This document shows, piece by piece, positions 45,549-54,230 of a stretch of DNA of 64,000 bases; the first letter of the stretch is position 1, and the number at the start of each line of letters is the position of its first letter. Source of the DNA: Porticoccaceae bacterium (lineage in GTDB: Bacteria > Pseudomonadota > Gammaproteobacteria > Pseudomonadales > Porticoccaceae); NCBI GenBank assembly GCA_021773435.1, contig JAJFKC010000007.1, positions 186,001-250,000 on the forward strand, in the 5' to 3' direction. A program made the position numbers and the translations under genes. The notes below the pieces were generated by a model. That model had not been told where the DNA came from, made no database searches, and saw only the letters and a program-made list of their open reading frames with translations.

Positions 45549-47933
45549 TTACACATGCTCCTGATAATTAGCATTTTGATCAAGGCTAATGTAACCAGCG
45601 CGCTGCTCTGGATCACCGTAAAATGTCGTCCGCTGTTTTGCCTTGCGACCAAGGCTTTCTATCACTGCGGCCATTCGATCGGGCGTCATCTCCTGGCCGT
45701 GGCTGGCACCGGCGGCACGGGAGATACTCTCGTTCATTAAAGTCCCACCCATATCGTTAGCACCGGCCTGCAAGCAAGCCTTTACTCCGGCCTCTCCTAG
45801 TTTGACCCAGGACGCCTGTATATTGGTGATATGGGGATATAGCGCCAAGCGCGATACGGCATGCATCAACACCGATTCGCGAAAGGTTGGCCCGCGCCGT
45901 GATTTTCCGCGACGATAAATAGGTGCTTCCATAGGCACAAATGGCAGGGGTACAAATTCGGTAATGCCGCCGCTTCGGGCCTGTAAATCCCGTAGTCTTA
46001 ACAGATGGCGCGCCCAATGCTCCGGCCTATCCACGTGGCCAAACATGATGGTAGAAGTGGTGCGGATGCCTACTTTGTGAGCCGTCTCAATCACCTCAAG
46101 CCACTCATTGGTTTTCAGCTTATCGGGGCAGATGATATCCCGCACTTCGTCATCGAGAATTTCTGCAGCGGTGCCGGGTAGGCTATTGAGTCCGACTTCT
46201 TTCATCCGGGTCAGATATTCCTCCAGAGTCAAGCCCAGGGTTTCTGCGCCCTGACTAATTTCCAGGGGTGAGAAAGCATGGATATGCATATCTGGCAGCG
46301 CTTCATGAATAGCTCTGCAAATTTCGTGGTAGGTATCGCCGGTATAATCGGGGTGTATGCCCCCCTGAAGGCAAACTTCCGTAGCGCCTTTACGCCAGGC
46401 TTCTTCCGAGCGCTCAACCACTTCTTTAACATCTAGCACATAGGGTTTGCCACGCAGATTCTCGGCGGTTTTGCCTTTGGAAAATGCGCAAAACTTACAG
46501 GTATAGGTGCAAATATTTGTGTAGTTGATATTACGATTGATGGCGTAGGTGACGGTGTCGCCCTTGAGTTGACAACGCAAGGCATCTGCGGCATCGCAAA
46601 CCGCCTGAAAATCATTACCTCTGGCACGAAACAAACGGGTAATCGTAGTTTCGTCAAGGCGCTCACCGGCCAGAGCCCGTTCAATAATTTTTCGAATATC
46701 TGTTGATTCTTTGGGCGGCTCAGCTTGCCAACCTTCATGGCGAGTATTACTGGGCGGTTGCAGCTCTGAACCGGGCGTCCAGTCATCACGGCGAGCCAGG
46801 CCGTCGCTATCCATACGTTGCAACAAGGTTTTATGCAGTGCTGGGGCAACCCATTTATCCAGTTGATAAGCGTGGACAGGATAAATCGGCAGGCGCTCGA
46901 CCAGCACTTTGCCTGCCTGGGCGGATTGCTCAGCTAATTTTTCCAGGGTCGGCCATGGCTTTTCTGGATTGACAAAGTCGGGCGTCACCGGGGACACTCC
47001 GCCCCAGTCGCTGATACCTGCTGAGATAAGTTTTTCGAGCATGCCTTCATTCAGGTTGGGCGGTGTTTGCACCGGCATATCCGGGCCGAAGATCGATCGT
47101 GCAACAGCAATGGTCCAGAGTAATTCTTCGAAAGGTGCATCGGGTTTATCGGCCATTAAAGTGCCGGACTTGGCACAGAAATTCTGAATAATGATTTCCT
47201 GGATATGCCCGTATTGATCATTAATATCACGCAGCGCCAACAGGGATTCAATGCGTTCGCGGCGGGTTTCGCCAATGCCAATTAAAATGCCACTGGTGTA
47301 GGGAATGTTTAGCTCGCCCGCCAGACGTAGCGTTCTGAGACGCACCGCTGGCTTTTTATCGGGCGAGCCATAATGAGGCTGACCCTTCTCGCAGAGGCGT
47401 TCTGAAACGGACTCCAGCATCATGCCCTGGGATACCGAGACCTCCCGGCAGGCTAACAATTCAGCTTCATTCATCACGCCAGGATTTAAGTGGGGCAATA
47501 AACCGGTTTCTTCGAACACCAGTTTCGCCATCGCGATCAGATAGTCAGCGGTGCTGTCATAACCCAACTCGGCAAGCGCTTCTCGGGCAGCGCGATAACG
47601 CAGCTCAGGCTTATCACCCAGAGTGAACAGCGCTTCGTTGCAACCGGCTGCGGCACCCTGTCGGGCAATTTCTAACACTTGCTCGGGCGACATAAACGGC
47701 TGATCAAGGGTGCGAGGCGGCTGGGCAAAGGTGCAGTAATGACAAACATTGCGGCACAGCTGAGTGAGCGGGATAAAGATTTTTCGGGAGTAGGTAATCA
47801 AGCCATCATCTGTCTGATCACGCAAAGCAGCGGCACGAGCCATAAGGCTGTCAAGATCAGCATTCTCTGCCAGGGCAAGTGCTGACTCGGCACTCATACG
47901 CGGTGATACCAACGGTGTGATCGCGCTATTCAA
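45549..47933 (-). CDS. fbiC: F0 synthase, CofG-CofH fusion (FbiC)
   Basis: Two radical-SAM halves that make 7,8-didemethyl-8-hydroxy-5-deazariboflavin (F0), the chromophore of coenzyme F420, from tyrosine and a ribityl-uracil. The 794 residues include the CofG half with cluster motif C60-x3-C64-x2-C67 (LCRNVCHYC) and the CofH half with NICTYTCKFCAFSKGK (CxxxCxxC, about residue 480), then GGIHPDYTGDTY and GHVDRPEHWARHL. TTG at 47933 overlaps the cofC stop by four bases with GGGAGA ten bases ahead; an ATG at 47897 is an alternative. Same fusion order as actinobacterial FbiC. Confidence 0.96.
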   Translation of the reverse strand: MNSAITPLVSPRMSAESALALAENADLDSLMARAAALRDQTDDGLITYSRKIFIPLTQLCRNVCHYCTFAQPPRTLDQPFMSPEQVLEIARQGAAAGCNEALFTLGDKPELRYRAAREALAELGYDSTADYLIAMAKLVFEETGLLPHLNPGVMNEAELLACREVSVSQGMMLESVSERLCEKGQPHYGSPDKKPAVRLRTLRLAGELNIPYTSGILIGIGETRRERIESLLALRDINDQYGHIQEIIIQNFCAKSGTLMADKPDAPFEELLWTIAVARSIFGPDMPVQTPPNLNEGMLEKLISAGISDWGGVSPVTPDFVNPEKPWPTLEKLAEQSAQAGKVLVERLPIYPVHAYQLDKWVAPALHKTLLQRMDSDGLARRDDWTPGSELQPPSNTRHEGWQAEPPKESTDIRKIIERALAGERLDETTITRLFRARGNDFQAVCDAADALRCQLKGDTVTYAINRNINYTNICTYTCKFCAFSKGKTAENLRGKPYVLDVKEVVERSEEAWRKGATEVCLQGGIHPDYTGDTYHEICRAIHEALPDMHIHAFSPLEISQGAETLGLTLEEYLTRMKEVGLNSLPGTAAEILDDEVRDIICPDKLKTNEWLEVIETAHKVGIRTTSTIMFGHVDRPEHWARHLLRLRDLQARSGGITEFVPLPFVPMEAPIYRRGKSRRGPTFRESVLMHAVSRLALYPHITNIQASWVKLGEAGVKACLQAGANDMGGTLMNESISRAAGASHGQEMTPDRMAAVIESLGRKAKQRTTFYGDPEQRAGYISLDQNANYQEHV

Positions 47934-48724
47934 CCGGTTTGTCTCCCGTTGTGATCGATACAGGGCGTATTGAAATCGTCCTGATCGAGAAATTCGATGC
48001 GTTGCTGTATGTCGCTATCGAGCAAGTAGCGCTGGGTAGCGCTACTCACCGGTGCGGCCATAAGCTCGCGTAAATCATCCATCGTATCCACGTCCAAGCC
48101 TAGTTCTGGCAGGCATAATACCTCTGGCTCGATACCGATTGCACGGGCAAATTCGCCATGGCGCAAGCTACTTTGTTGACCAAAACCCGGCGCGATCAAC
48201 TGGGGTGGCGAAATCATCAGGGCATTAGTACCGCCATCGGCACTGGCGGGCACAAGGGTCACGCCGGGTCGGCTATGATGGTTGACCAGTCGGCGAATAT
48301 TATTGGTATTGATCAAGGGTACATCGACGGGCAATAACAATACGTCTGTTTCGCCGTCTTCAACGAGGCAAGCTACGGCCATGGCAAATATCTGATTGAG
48401 GCGGCTGGCGCAGGGCAACGCCTGAACAAAACTTGTCTCAGCTAAATTTGTCTGGATTTGATTTTCATCTGCAAATATTAGTTTGTTTGATTCGCTCAGC
48501 GCGGGTTCAGACAGGATTCGCGCACCATAGGCCTGTGCCTGTTTGCGAACTTCCTGATCATCACTAATTACCACCAACCCGTCGATATCATCCGACTCAA
48601 CAACGGTGCTAAGCACATCGTCAATCATGTGCTGCATTAGTTCTCGTCGTTCAGCTTCAGACAACAGCGATGACAATCTCTGTTTAGCCTGAGCCAGACC
48701 TTTTATGGGGATAATCGCTTTCAT
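47930..48724 (-). CDS. cofC: 2-phospho-L-lactate guanylyltransferase (CofC/FbiD-type)
   Basis: Activates 2-phospholactate, PEP or 3-phosphoglycerate with GTP for F420 side-chain building. The 264 residues begin MKAIIPIKGLAQAKQRLSSLL, the nucleotide-binding start of CofC, followed by VDVPLINTNNIRRLV with the metal-binding aspartate (LLPVDVP). Which of the three phosphorylated acids is used cannot be read by eye. The stop overlaps the fbiC start; 187 bp with a tandem repeat separate it from cofD upstream. The C-terminal tail of about 30 residues is longer than I expect. Confidence 0.93.
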   Translation of the reverse strand: MKAIIPIKGLAQAKQRLSSLLSEAERRELMQHMIDDVLSTVVESDDIDGLVVISDDQEVRKQAQAYGARILSEPALSESNKLIFADENQIQTNLAETSFVQALPCASRLNQIFAMAVACLVEDGETDVLLLPVDVPLINTNNIRRLVNHHSRPGVTLVPASADGGTNALMISPPQLIAPGFGQQSSLRHGEFARAIGIEPEVLCLPELGLDVDTMDDLRELMAAPVSSATQRYLLDSDIQQRIEFLDQDDFNTPCIDHNGRQTG

Positions 48725-48760
48725 TTATTCGCAGTTCTTTACTCTCAGTTATTTGTGTGA

Positions 48761-48803
48761 GTTCTTTTATAGAATTTCTTTTATAGAGTTTCTTTTATAG
48801 AAG
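48761..48803. repeat. TTCTTTTATAGA repeat, three copies, upstream of cofC
   Basis: GTTCTTTTATAGAA, TTTCTTTTATAGAG and TTTCTTTTATAGAA follow each other from 48761. They fill part of the 187-bp gap between cofD and cofC, 40-80 bp before the cofC start. Confidence 0.9.
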
Positions 48804-48911
48804 TCCTGGCTCCTCTCAGTTCCAGATCGACCCACATCGATTTTGATTTTGCTGTATTAGCTATACCGCATCAACCGCGACGCGCCTTTTATCATAGCAC
48901 CCTCTACAGCT

Positions 48912-49865
48912 TTACTGGCAACCCGCCGAGAATTCAATAATGGCCCGGGCTAAGGTCTTTTTATGGTCCAGGGTCAGCATCAGCGTATCTCGCACATCGA
49001 CGTGGGCGACCAGCGATTTAATTTGCTCAAGATCATCCAGGTCGCGCTCATCCAGCACAAAGCCATCGAGCAAATCGCGATAGCGCTTTAACACCTCCAC
49101 CGAGGTCGGTGCCAGGTCAAGTTCGGTCATCATTTTTGCGGTTGGTCCTTTGACGGCCTTACCTCCGACGATGGGTGACACCGCAATGATCGGTGCCGGG
49201 CAATCACGCAAGGCCTCACGCACACCTGCCAAACTCAGGATGGGATCGATACTAACAAACGGGTTTGATGGACAAATAATTACGCTATCCAGCGCTTGAT
49301 CAGCCAACAGGGCCAGCAAATCGGGATGAGGCTTCGCGTTATCAATCCCGTCAAAATAAAACCCAGTCACCTTTGGCTCGCAGCGCTCACGGACGAAATA
49401 ATGCTGGAAGGCAAGGGTGCCAGTTTTCGTTTCAACCATAGTGGCGACGGGATCATCGCTCATCGGCAGGATGCGCGGGCCTATGCTCAGCCGTTTGGCG
49501 ATACTCTCAGTAATCTGGCTCAAAGATTGCCCGGCTCCCAGGCGATGCGTTCGCGCCACGTGGAGAGCCAGGTCTTTGTCACCCAGATAAAACCAGTCTT
49601 CACCACCCAGGGTGTCAAGAGCCTCCATAAAGCTACCGGTTTCATCTGCCCTGCCCCAGCCGGTTTCTGGGTTAACAATGCCCGCGAGTGTATAGGTGAC
49701 CGTATCGATATCCGGACAAATCCGCATACCGAGATGATCAAAATCATCGCCGGTATTAACGACAATTGTCAGCTCGTCATTGCCAAGAATATGGCTTAGA
49801 CCTAGCGCTAGTTTGGCCCCACCGACGCCGCCGCAGAGTGCGAGAATTTTTTTAGCAGCCGTCAC
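48912..49865 (-). CDS. cofD: 2-phospho-L-lactate transferase (CofD/FbiA-type)
   Basis: Transfers the activated phospho-acid onto F0, forming F420-0 (or dehydro/3PG forms). The 317 residues show the N-terminal LCGGVGGAKLALGL (10-23), NTGDDFDHLGMRICPDIDTVTY, ILPMSDDPVATMVET and ICPSNPFVSIDPIL, all typical of CofD. The start is GTG at 49865. cofE lies 48 bp upstream. Confidence 0.96.
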   Translation of the reverse strand: MTAAKKILALCGGVGGAKLALGLSHILGNDELTIVVNTGDDFDHLGMRICPDIDTVTYTLAGIVNPETGWGRADETGSFMEALDTLGGEDWFYLGDKDLALHVARTHRLGAGQSLSQITESIAKRLSIGPRILPMSDDPVATMVETKTGTLAFQHYFVRERCEPKVTGFYFDGIDNAKPHPDLLALLADQALDSVIICPSNPFVSIDPILSLAGVREALRDCPAPIIAVSPIVGGKAVKGPTAKMMTELDLAPTSVEVLKRYRDLLDGFVLDERDLDDLEQIKSLVAHVDVRDTLMLTLDHKKTLARAIIEFSAGCQ

Positions 49866-49913
49866 GTGTGATACCTCGCTCGACAGATTTTTCGGCTGAT
49901 ATCGTTAAGAGCA

Positions 49914-50702
49914 TCATCGAAACAAATCTTTTTCTTTAGGCCGCAATAAGGCTGCACCATTATTAAAAGAAGCTTGCCCCATGTTAGCGATATCCAGGCC
50001 ACTTATTAATACCACTGGTCGACCCTCGTTACCCTCGCCCTGAAGCAATGAAGCCGCGCTGGCTAATTCATCGGCCAGAGCCACTTCAGTGACTTCGAGA
50101 GTGCGACCGAATAAGTCCTGCTCACCACGTCGGTCTCGCAGTGCAGGTAAGCCCGCCACTCCCAGCGCCATGCCGACTGTGCCATTCCGCCAGGCTCTGC
50201 CAACACTGTCGTTCACCACCACGGCAATATTTACGCCAAAGAGTCGGGCGATTTTGGTTTGTAACTGTTGCGCAAAATCATCCGGAGATTCCGGCAATAG
50301 AAGGACTCTCTCGACGGCATCATTAGAGTCGTGCTCAATATTAGACGCGTCGATGCCTGCGTTCGCCATCACATAACCCAGCTTATGCTCGACGATTATC
50401 ACGCCTGGGCAATGCCGTACGACACTATTGGATTCACGGAGTATCAACTCGACCAGTCGCGGGTCTTTATCGACCTGGATAGCTAATTTCTGAGCCTGGT
50501 CAGAAGGTTCTATCTCGTTAAGTACCACGTAGCAATCTTCAGCTTTTGACACTATTTTTTGGGCGATAACCAGAACATCACCTGGGTTCAGCATAATTTG
50601 CTGTTCGCCCAGATTTTGGATAATCAGGGTGATTAAATCGTCACCAGGGTGAACCAGCGGGAAATTTTTTAACGCCAATAATTGCAGTTGATCAACGGCC
50701 AT
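49914..50702 (-). CDS. cofE: Coenzyme F420:L-glutamate ligase (CofE)
   Basis: GTP-dependent ligase adding gamma-linked glutamates to F420-0. The 262 residues are the stand-alone CofE length, lacking the C-terminal FMN domain of actinobacterial FbiB. Seen: FPLVHPGDDLITLI, VLVIAQKIVSKAE, VNDSVGRAWRNGTVGMALG with metal-binding residues, and DRRGEQDLFGR. ATG 50702; 59 bp after npdG. Confidence 0.96.
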   Translation of the reverse strand: MAVDQLQLLALKNFPLVHPGDDLITLIIQNLGEQQIMLNPGDVLVIAQKIVSKAEDCYVVLNEIEPSDQAQKLAIQVDKDPRLVELILRESNSVVRHCPGVIIVEHKLGYVMANAGIDASNIEHDSNDAVERVLLLPESPDDFAQQLQTKIARLFGVNIAVVVNDSVGRAWRNGTVGMALGVAGLPALRDRRGEQDLFGRTLEVTEVALADELASAASLLQGEGNEGRPVVLISGLDIANMGQASFNNGAALLRPKEKDLFR

Positions 50703-50761
50703 CGGGCGGTCAGCCTCAGAGAATATTTAGGGTTGGTGTGGTGACGCGCGGCGGAAGTCCT

Positions 50762-51439
50762 TCAGGCTTTTGGCGTGCCGGTAATTTGAAACCCGGAGCC
50801 GGGGATTTTGTAGCGACGATTCAAGGTAATCAGCACCGAGGTCATCGCCTCGGCAACCACGGCATTGGCGATAGGTCCGGCGTGCCAGCCTTTCATGCCC
50901 GCCGCTTCAGTAAGCTCGACCACGAGCGCACAGGCGTCTTTATCATTACCGCAAATCAACACGTCGCAGTCGGGGTCATGGCTCAGATCATTCAAATGGT
51001 CAGCGGCGACATTTTGATAGGCCGACACCACACGCACCTCGTCACCCAAATAGCCCTGGGCCTGTACGCAGGCGCTACCACCTTCCGGTAATTGCACGGT
51101 GCCGACTTTCGGTGGCACCAGGGGCACGGTGACATCGATAAAAATTTTACCCTGAACGGCATCTTTGACCGACTCCAGGGTACTTTGGTGGTTGGCGAAG
51201 GGCACGGTCATCACCACCACTTCACCTGCAGCGGCGGCCTCCGGGTTGGCCATCGCTTTGACCTTATGAACCAGGTCACGGGTATTTAATTCCGCCGCTG
51301 CAACATCGGCTTTTTCCTGGGTTCGCGAACCGATAATCACCTCATAACCAGCCACTGCCCAACGCAGGGCCAAACCACCGCCGAGATCGCCACTGGCGCC
51401 CAATACAGCTATGACGGTTTTATTCACACTTTCACTCAT
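50762..51439 (-). CDS. npdG: NADPH:F420 oxidoreductase (NpdG)
   Basis: Reduces F420 with NADPH (or the reverse). The 225 residues show the Rossmann start VIAVLGASGDLGGGLALRWA and EVIIGSRTQEKA, then VVMTVPFANH and C-terminal NRRYKIPGSGFQITG. The frame opens at 51460, but ATG 51439 has AAGGA nine bases ahead. Adjacent cof genes make the F420 role rather than a generic NADP oxidoreductase likely. Confidence 0.9.
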   Translation of the reverse strand: MSESVNKTVIAVLGASGDLGGGLALRWAVAGYEVIIGSRTQEKADVAAAELNTRDLVHKVKAMANPEAAAAGEVVVMTVPFANHQSTLESVKDAVQGKIFIDVTVPLVPPKVGTVQLPEGGSACVQAQGYLGDEVRVVSAYQNVAADHLNDLSHDPDCDVLICGNDKDACALVVELTEAAGMKGWHAGPIANAVVAEAMTSVLITLNRRYKIPGSGFQITGTPKA

Positions 51440-51520
51440 TAACGGTTTCCTTAAATGCAATCGATAGGTTGATAAAACTGTGGCGTGCGCCTTTTTAAAA
51501 CATGTCCATTTATGGCGAAC

Positions 51521-52564
51521 TTATTTACAACGCGCTTTGAGTTCGGGCATCACCTCTTTGGCGAATAGTTCGATGCTATTTCGCGTGCGCTTTGGGTCTG
51601 CCCCCGGCATCGACATCATCAGCGATAGATGCGTACCTGGCGATTCCTCCTGGGCGGCGACCAGTTGTTCCAGCACACTCTCAGGGTCGCCAATAATAGC
51701 GTTTCGACCAAAGCTTTCACAATGTTGGCTGGCTCTAAGTTCGTCGGGGGACGGCACCTTGGCTTCAGCAATACCGTCGCCGGTAACATCACCAGACTCC
51801 TCAGCCCAGGCCTGATATTGGCTCATAATATGGTGTAGAGGCTCAGCGCAATCGTCCCAGGCGCGGTCTTTGGTTTCTGCGACGTAACACATCAGCAGGT
51901 GGCCAATATTAAAATCCTTCGGGTCGCGTCCGTGGCGTTTGAGAGCCTCAATATATTTGAGCCGGTGTTCTACTGCGCCGATAGCCGCTAGATGACAGCC
52001 AAGGCGTGCGGCCCGATCCAGGGCTTTATCGCCCCGGGCACCGACCCATATAGGGAAAGGCTCCTGCACCGGAGGCGGAAAAATCTGCGCATCGGTGTAC
52101 TGATTAAACTTGCCATCGAGGGTGACTTTCTCGCCCGCCAACAAGGATTGCACCACCGGCAAACCCTCGGCAAAGCGGGCTGCACGTTCACTGGAGGGAA
52201 TACCCATACCGGTAAATTCGCCGGGTCGGTAGCCGAGGCCGACACCCAGATCAAAGCGGCCTTTTGAAATCACGTCGACGGTGGCGACATCCTCGGCTAC
52301 CCGGATCGGATTGTGTAATGGCAGCAGCATCACGTAACTGCCAATACGCACACGAGAAGTTCGTGCAGCGATGGCTGCGGCGATGGGCATAAGAGAAGGC
52401 GAATAACCATCCTCGACAAAATGATGCTCGGTGAGCCAGATATGGTCGTAGCCTAGCTCTTCGGCCGCCACAGCATGATCAATCTCCTGCTGGTAGATAT
52501 CCGTCCAGCTGGAGCGATTAAACGGCGGGTTGCGAAACATAAAAATAATGCCAATATCGAGCAT
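51521..52564 (-). CDS. LLM-class (luciferase-like) oxidoreductase 1, probably F420-dependent
   Basis: TIM-barrel flavin/F420 enzyme of 347 residues. Seen: the start DIGIIFMFRNPP, AEELGYDHIWLTEHHFVEDGYSPS, IRVAEDVATVDVISKGRFDLGVGLGYRPGEF, and FPIWVGARGDKALDRAARLG, typical of the bacterial-luciferase superfamily. First gene of the npdG-cofEDC-fbiC operon, so F420 is the likely cofactor, but FMN use is possible. A large palindrome lies 130-175 bp upstream. Confidence 0.88.
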   Translation of the reverse strand: MLDIGIIFMFRNPPFNRSSWTDIYQQEIDHAVAAEELGYDHIWLTEHHFVEDGYSPSLMPIAAAIAARTSRVRIGSYVMLLPLHNPIRVAEDVATVDVISKGRFDLGVGLGYRPGEFTGMGIPSSERAARFAEGLPVVQSLLAGEKVTLDGKFNQYTDAQIFPPPVQEPFPIWVGARGDKALDRAARLGCHLAAIGAVEHRLKYIEALKRHGRDPKDFNIGHLLMCYVAETKDRAWDDCAEPLHHIMSQYQAWAEESGDVTGDGIAEAKVPSPDELRASQHCESFGRNAIIGDPESVLEQLVAAQEESPGTHLSLMMSMPGADPKRTRNSIELFAKEVMPELKARCK

Positions 52565-52696
52565 ATCTACTATCTCCTCTGCACCGGTATTTTAGTCGCT
52601 GGATAAGTTAAACCGCTGACAAGATTATTACAATGGTGGGTAGACGATATCTCTCTAATAAGCCCAGACCACTAGCATCCGGTTTCCAATCCATCT

Positions 52697-52738
52697 AACA
52701 TAGGAATTATTGACCAAACGGTCAATAATTCCTATGTT
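52697..52738. promoter_or_regulatory. 42-bp perfect palindrome, likely TetR-family operator
   Basis: Two 19-bp arms (52697-52715 and 52720-52738) are exact reverse complements around AAAC. The centre TTGACCAAACGGTCAA is the classic TetR-type operator shape. It lies between the divergent F420 operon (start 52564) and the outer-membrane/LLM set (start 52902), so one regulator could control both. No T-run follows in either direction, so it is not a terminator. No regulator gene lies in the window. The rest of the 337-bp gap holds an 11-bp tandem repeat only. Confidence 0.75.
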
Positions 52739-52819
52739 CGTTAAAGCTGTTAAAGCAATGACTGTAAAAAAATAATCAGAACAGGTCGAAAAGAATGATG
52801 ACTAACCCGGTCTCGACGG

Positions 52820-52841
52820 TATGTCGATGGTATGTCGATGG
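52820..52841. repeat. 11-bp perfect tandem duplication
   Basis: TATGTCGATGG occurs at 52820-52830 and 52831-52841, with a degenerate half-copy just before; 60 bp ahead of the first outer-membrane channel gene. Confidence 0.85.
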
Positions 52842-52901
52842 TCTTATCTGCACGCTTAAATTTGTTGAATATCAACTTTCCTACGGAGCTAAGAAATCCT
52901 G

Positions 52902-54227
52902 ATGAAATTAATATTTGCTGTTTTTAGACACCTTTATTTTTGCTTGCTCGTCTTTGGGTCAGTTATTTCGACGCACGCTTTCGCAGGGGGCGGCTACTTT
53001 GTACTGGGGTATGGCCCGGTTTCCTGGCAAACCGCGGGTGCAGTCACCGCCGTTGCCCAGGACGCTTTCGCTGGCGCCTCTAATCCGGGAAAACTAACCG
53101 CTGCTGGTAATCAGCTGGATATGAGCATGACGTTCATGAATCCAAACCGCAAATTGAAACGAACAGGGGCAACTGGATCAGACGCGATCTATAATTTTTC
53201 GTCCCGCAGTGCAAATTCCCTGTTCCTTATCCCCGAACTGGCTTATTCCCGGCAGGTCAACGACCAACTCGCTATTGGTCTTACCTCTTACGCAAATGGA
53301 GGGCTAAATATTGAGTTAAACGATACGGCCGGGGTACCCGGCAGTAACGGCAACGTAGCAATGTGCGGCGACAAACCAGGGAATTTTTTATTAGGCTGTG
53401 GAAAGCTTGGTTTTGATTTGTCACAATTTATCGTCGCGCCTACGGTTGCATGGACATTTGCACCCGGGCATAGTTTCGGTATTTCGCCTTTACTTACTGT
53501 GCAGATGTTTAAAGCCTACGGCTTGCAGGCCTTTGCGCCAACTTCACGCTACCCAACACGAGTATCAAACAATGGTTATGACTATGCTTTTGGTGCGGGT
53601 GTTCGATTTGGCTGGTTCGGAGAGATCAAGCCCTGGTTGAGCCTGGGGGCCGCTTACTCAACTAAAATTTACATGGAAGATTTTAAAAAATATAAAGGAC
53701 TGTTTGCCGAAGGAAGCTTTGATGTACCAGCCAACTTTAGCGTCGGAGCTGCGTTTAAACCCTATGACAAGTGGCTGGTGGCAATTGATATTCAACATAT
53801 TAAATTCCGCGATGTCAGAGCGCTTGACAACAGTATTCGAGCATCGCTATTAGATCCCGTGGCCAACCCTCTCGGCAGCAAATCCGGTAGCGGCTTTGGC
53901 TGGCAGCGCAATCAGACTAATTTCAAACTGGGTCTTATTCATCAAGTAACACCAAACCTCACATTGCGCGCTGGGTTTACCTATGGGAAGCGGGCAAACG
54001 ACAGTGATCTGGACGCAGTCACATTTGGAGTATTAGCGTCAAACCCAATACGGGCCGGTACCCTGGGCTTCACCTGGAAGACAAAAAAAGGCAGCGAATT
54101 GCATGTGGGCTACGCGCGTATAAGCGGAACCAACTACAGTGGGCCTTCGGCGCTATTCCCGGGAGCCCGTGAATCCGTGCAGCCGTATGTCAATGCCGTG
54201 AATGTCGCCTGGAGCCGGCGTTTATAA
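52902..54227 (+). CDS. FadL/OmpP1-type outer-membrane channel 1
   Basis: Likely hydrophobic-compound channel of 441 residues. Seen: signal peptide ending SVISTHAFA, then GGGYFVLGYGPVSWQTAGAV and AVAQDAFAGASNPGKL, the FadL-type N-terminal hatch with the conserved (S/N)NP(A/G) element, then many amphipathic strands (LGAAYSTKIYMEDF, LHVGYARISGTNY) to an aromatic-basic C-terminus VAWSRRL. The next gene is its close paralogue, 3 bp on. The pairing with F420 enzymes suggests uptake of their substrate (inference). Confidence 0.82.
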   Translation: MKLIFAVFRHLYFCLLVFGSVISTHAFAGGGYFVLGYGPVSWQTAGAVTAVAQDAFAGASNPGKLTAAGNQLDMSMTFMNPNRKLKRTGATGSDAIYNFSSRSANSLFLIPELAYSRQVNDQLAIGLTSYANGGLNIELNDTAGVPGSNGNVAMCGDKPGNFLLGCGKLGFDLSQFIVAPTVAWTFAPGHSFGISPLLTVQMFKAYGLQAFAPTSRYPTRVSNNGYDYAFGAGVRFGWFGEIKPWLSLGAAYSTKIYMEDFKKYKGLFAEGSFDVPANFSVGAAFKPYDKWLVAIDIQHIKFRDVRALDNSIRASLLDPVANPLGSKSGSGFGWQRNQTNFKLGLIHQVTPNLTLRAGFTYGKRANDSDLDAVTFGVLASNPIRAGTLGFTWKTKKGSELHVGYARISGTNYSGPSALFPGARESVQPYVNAVNVAWSRRL

Positions 54228-54230
54228 ATT

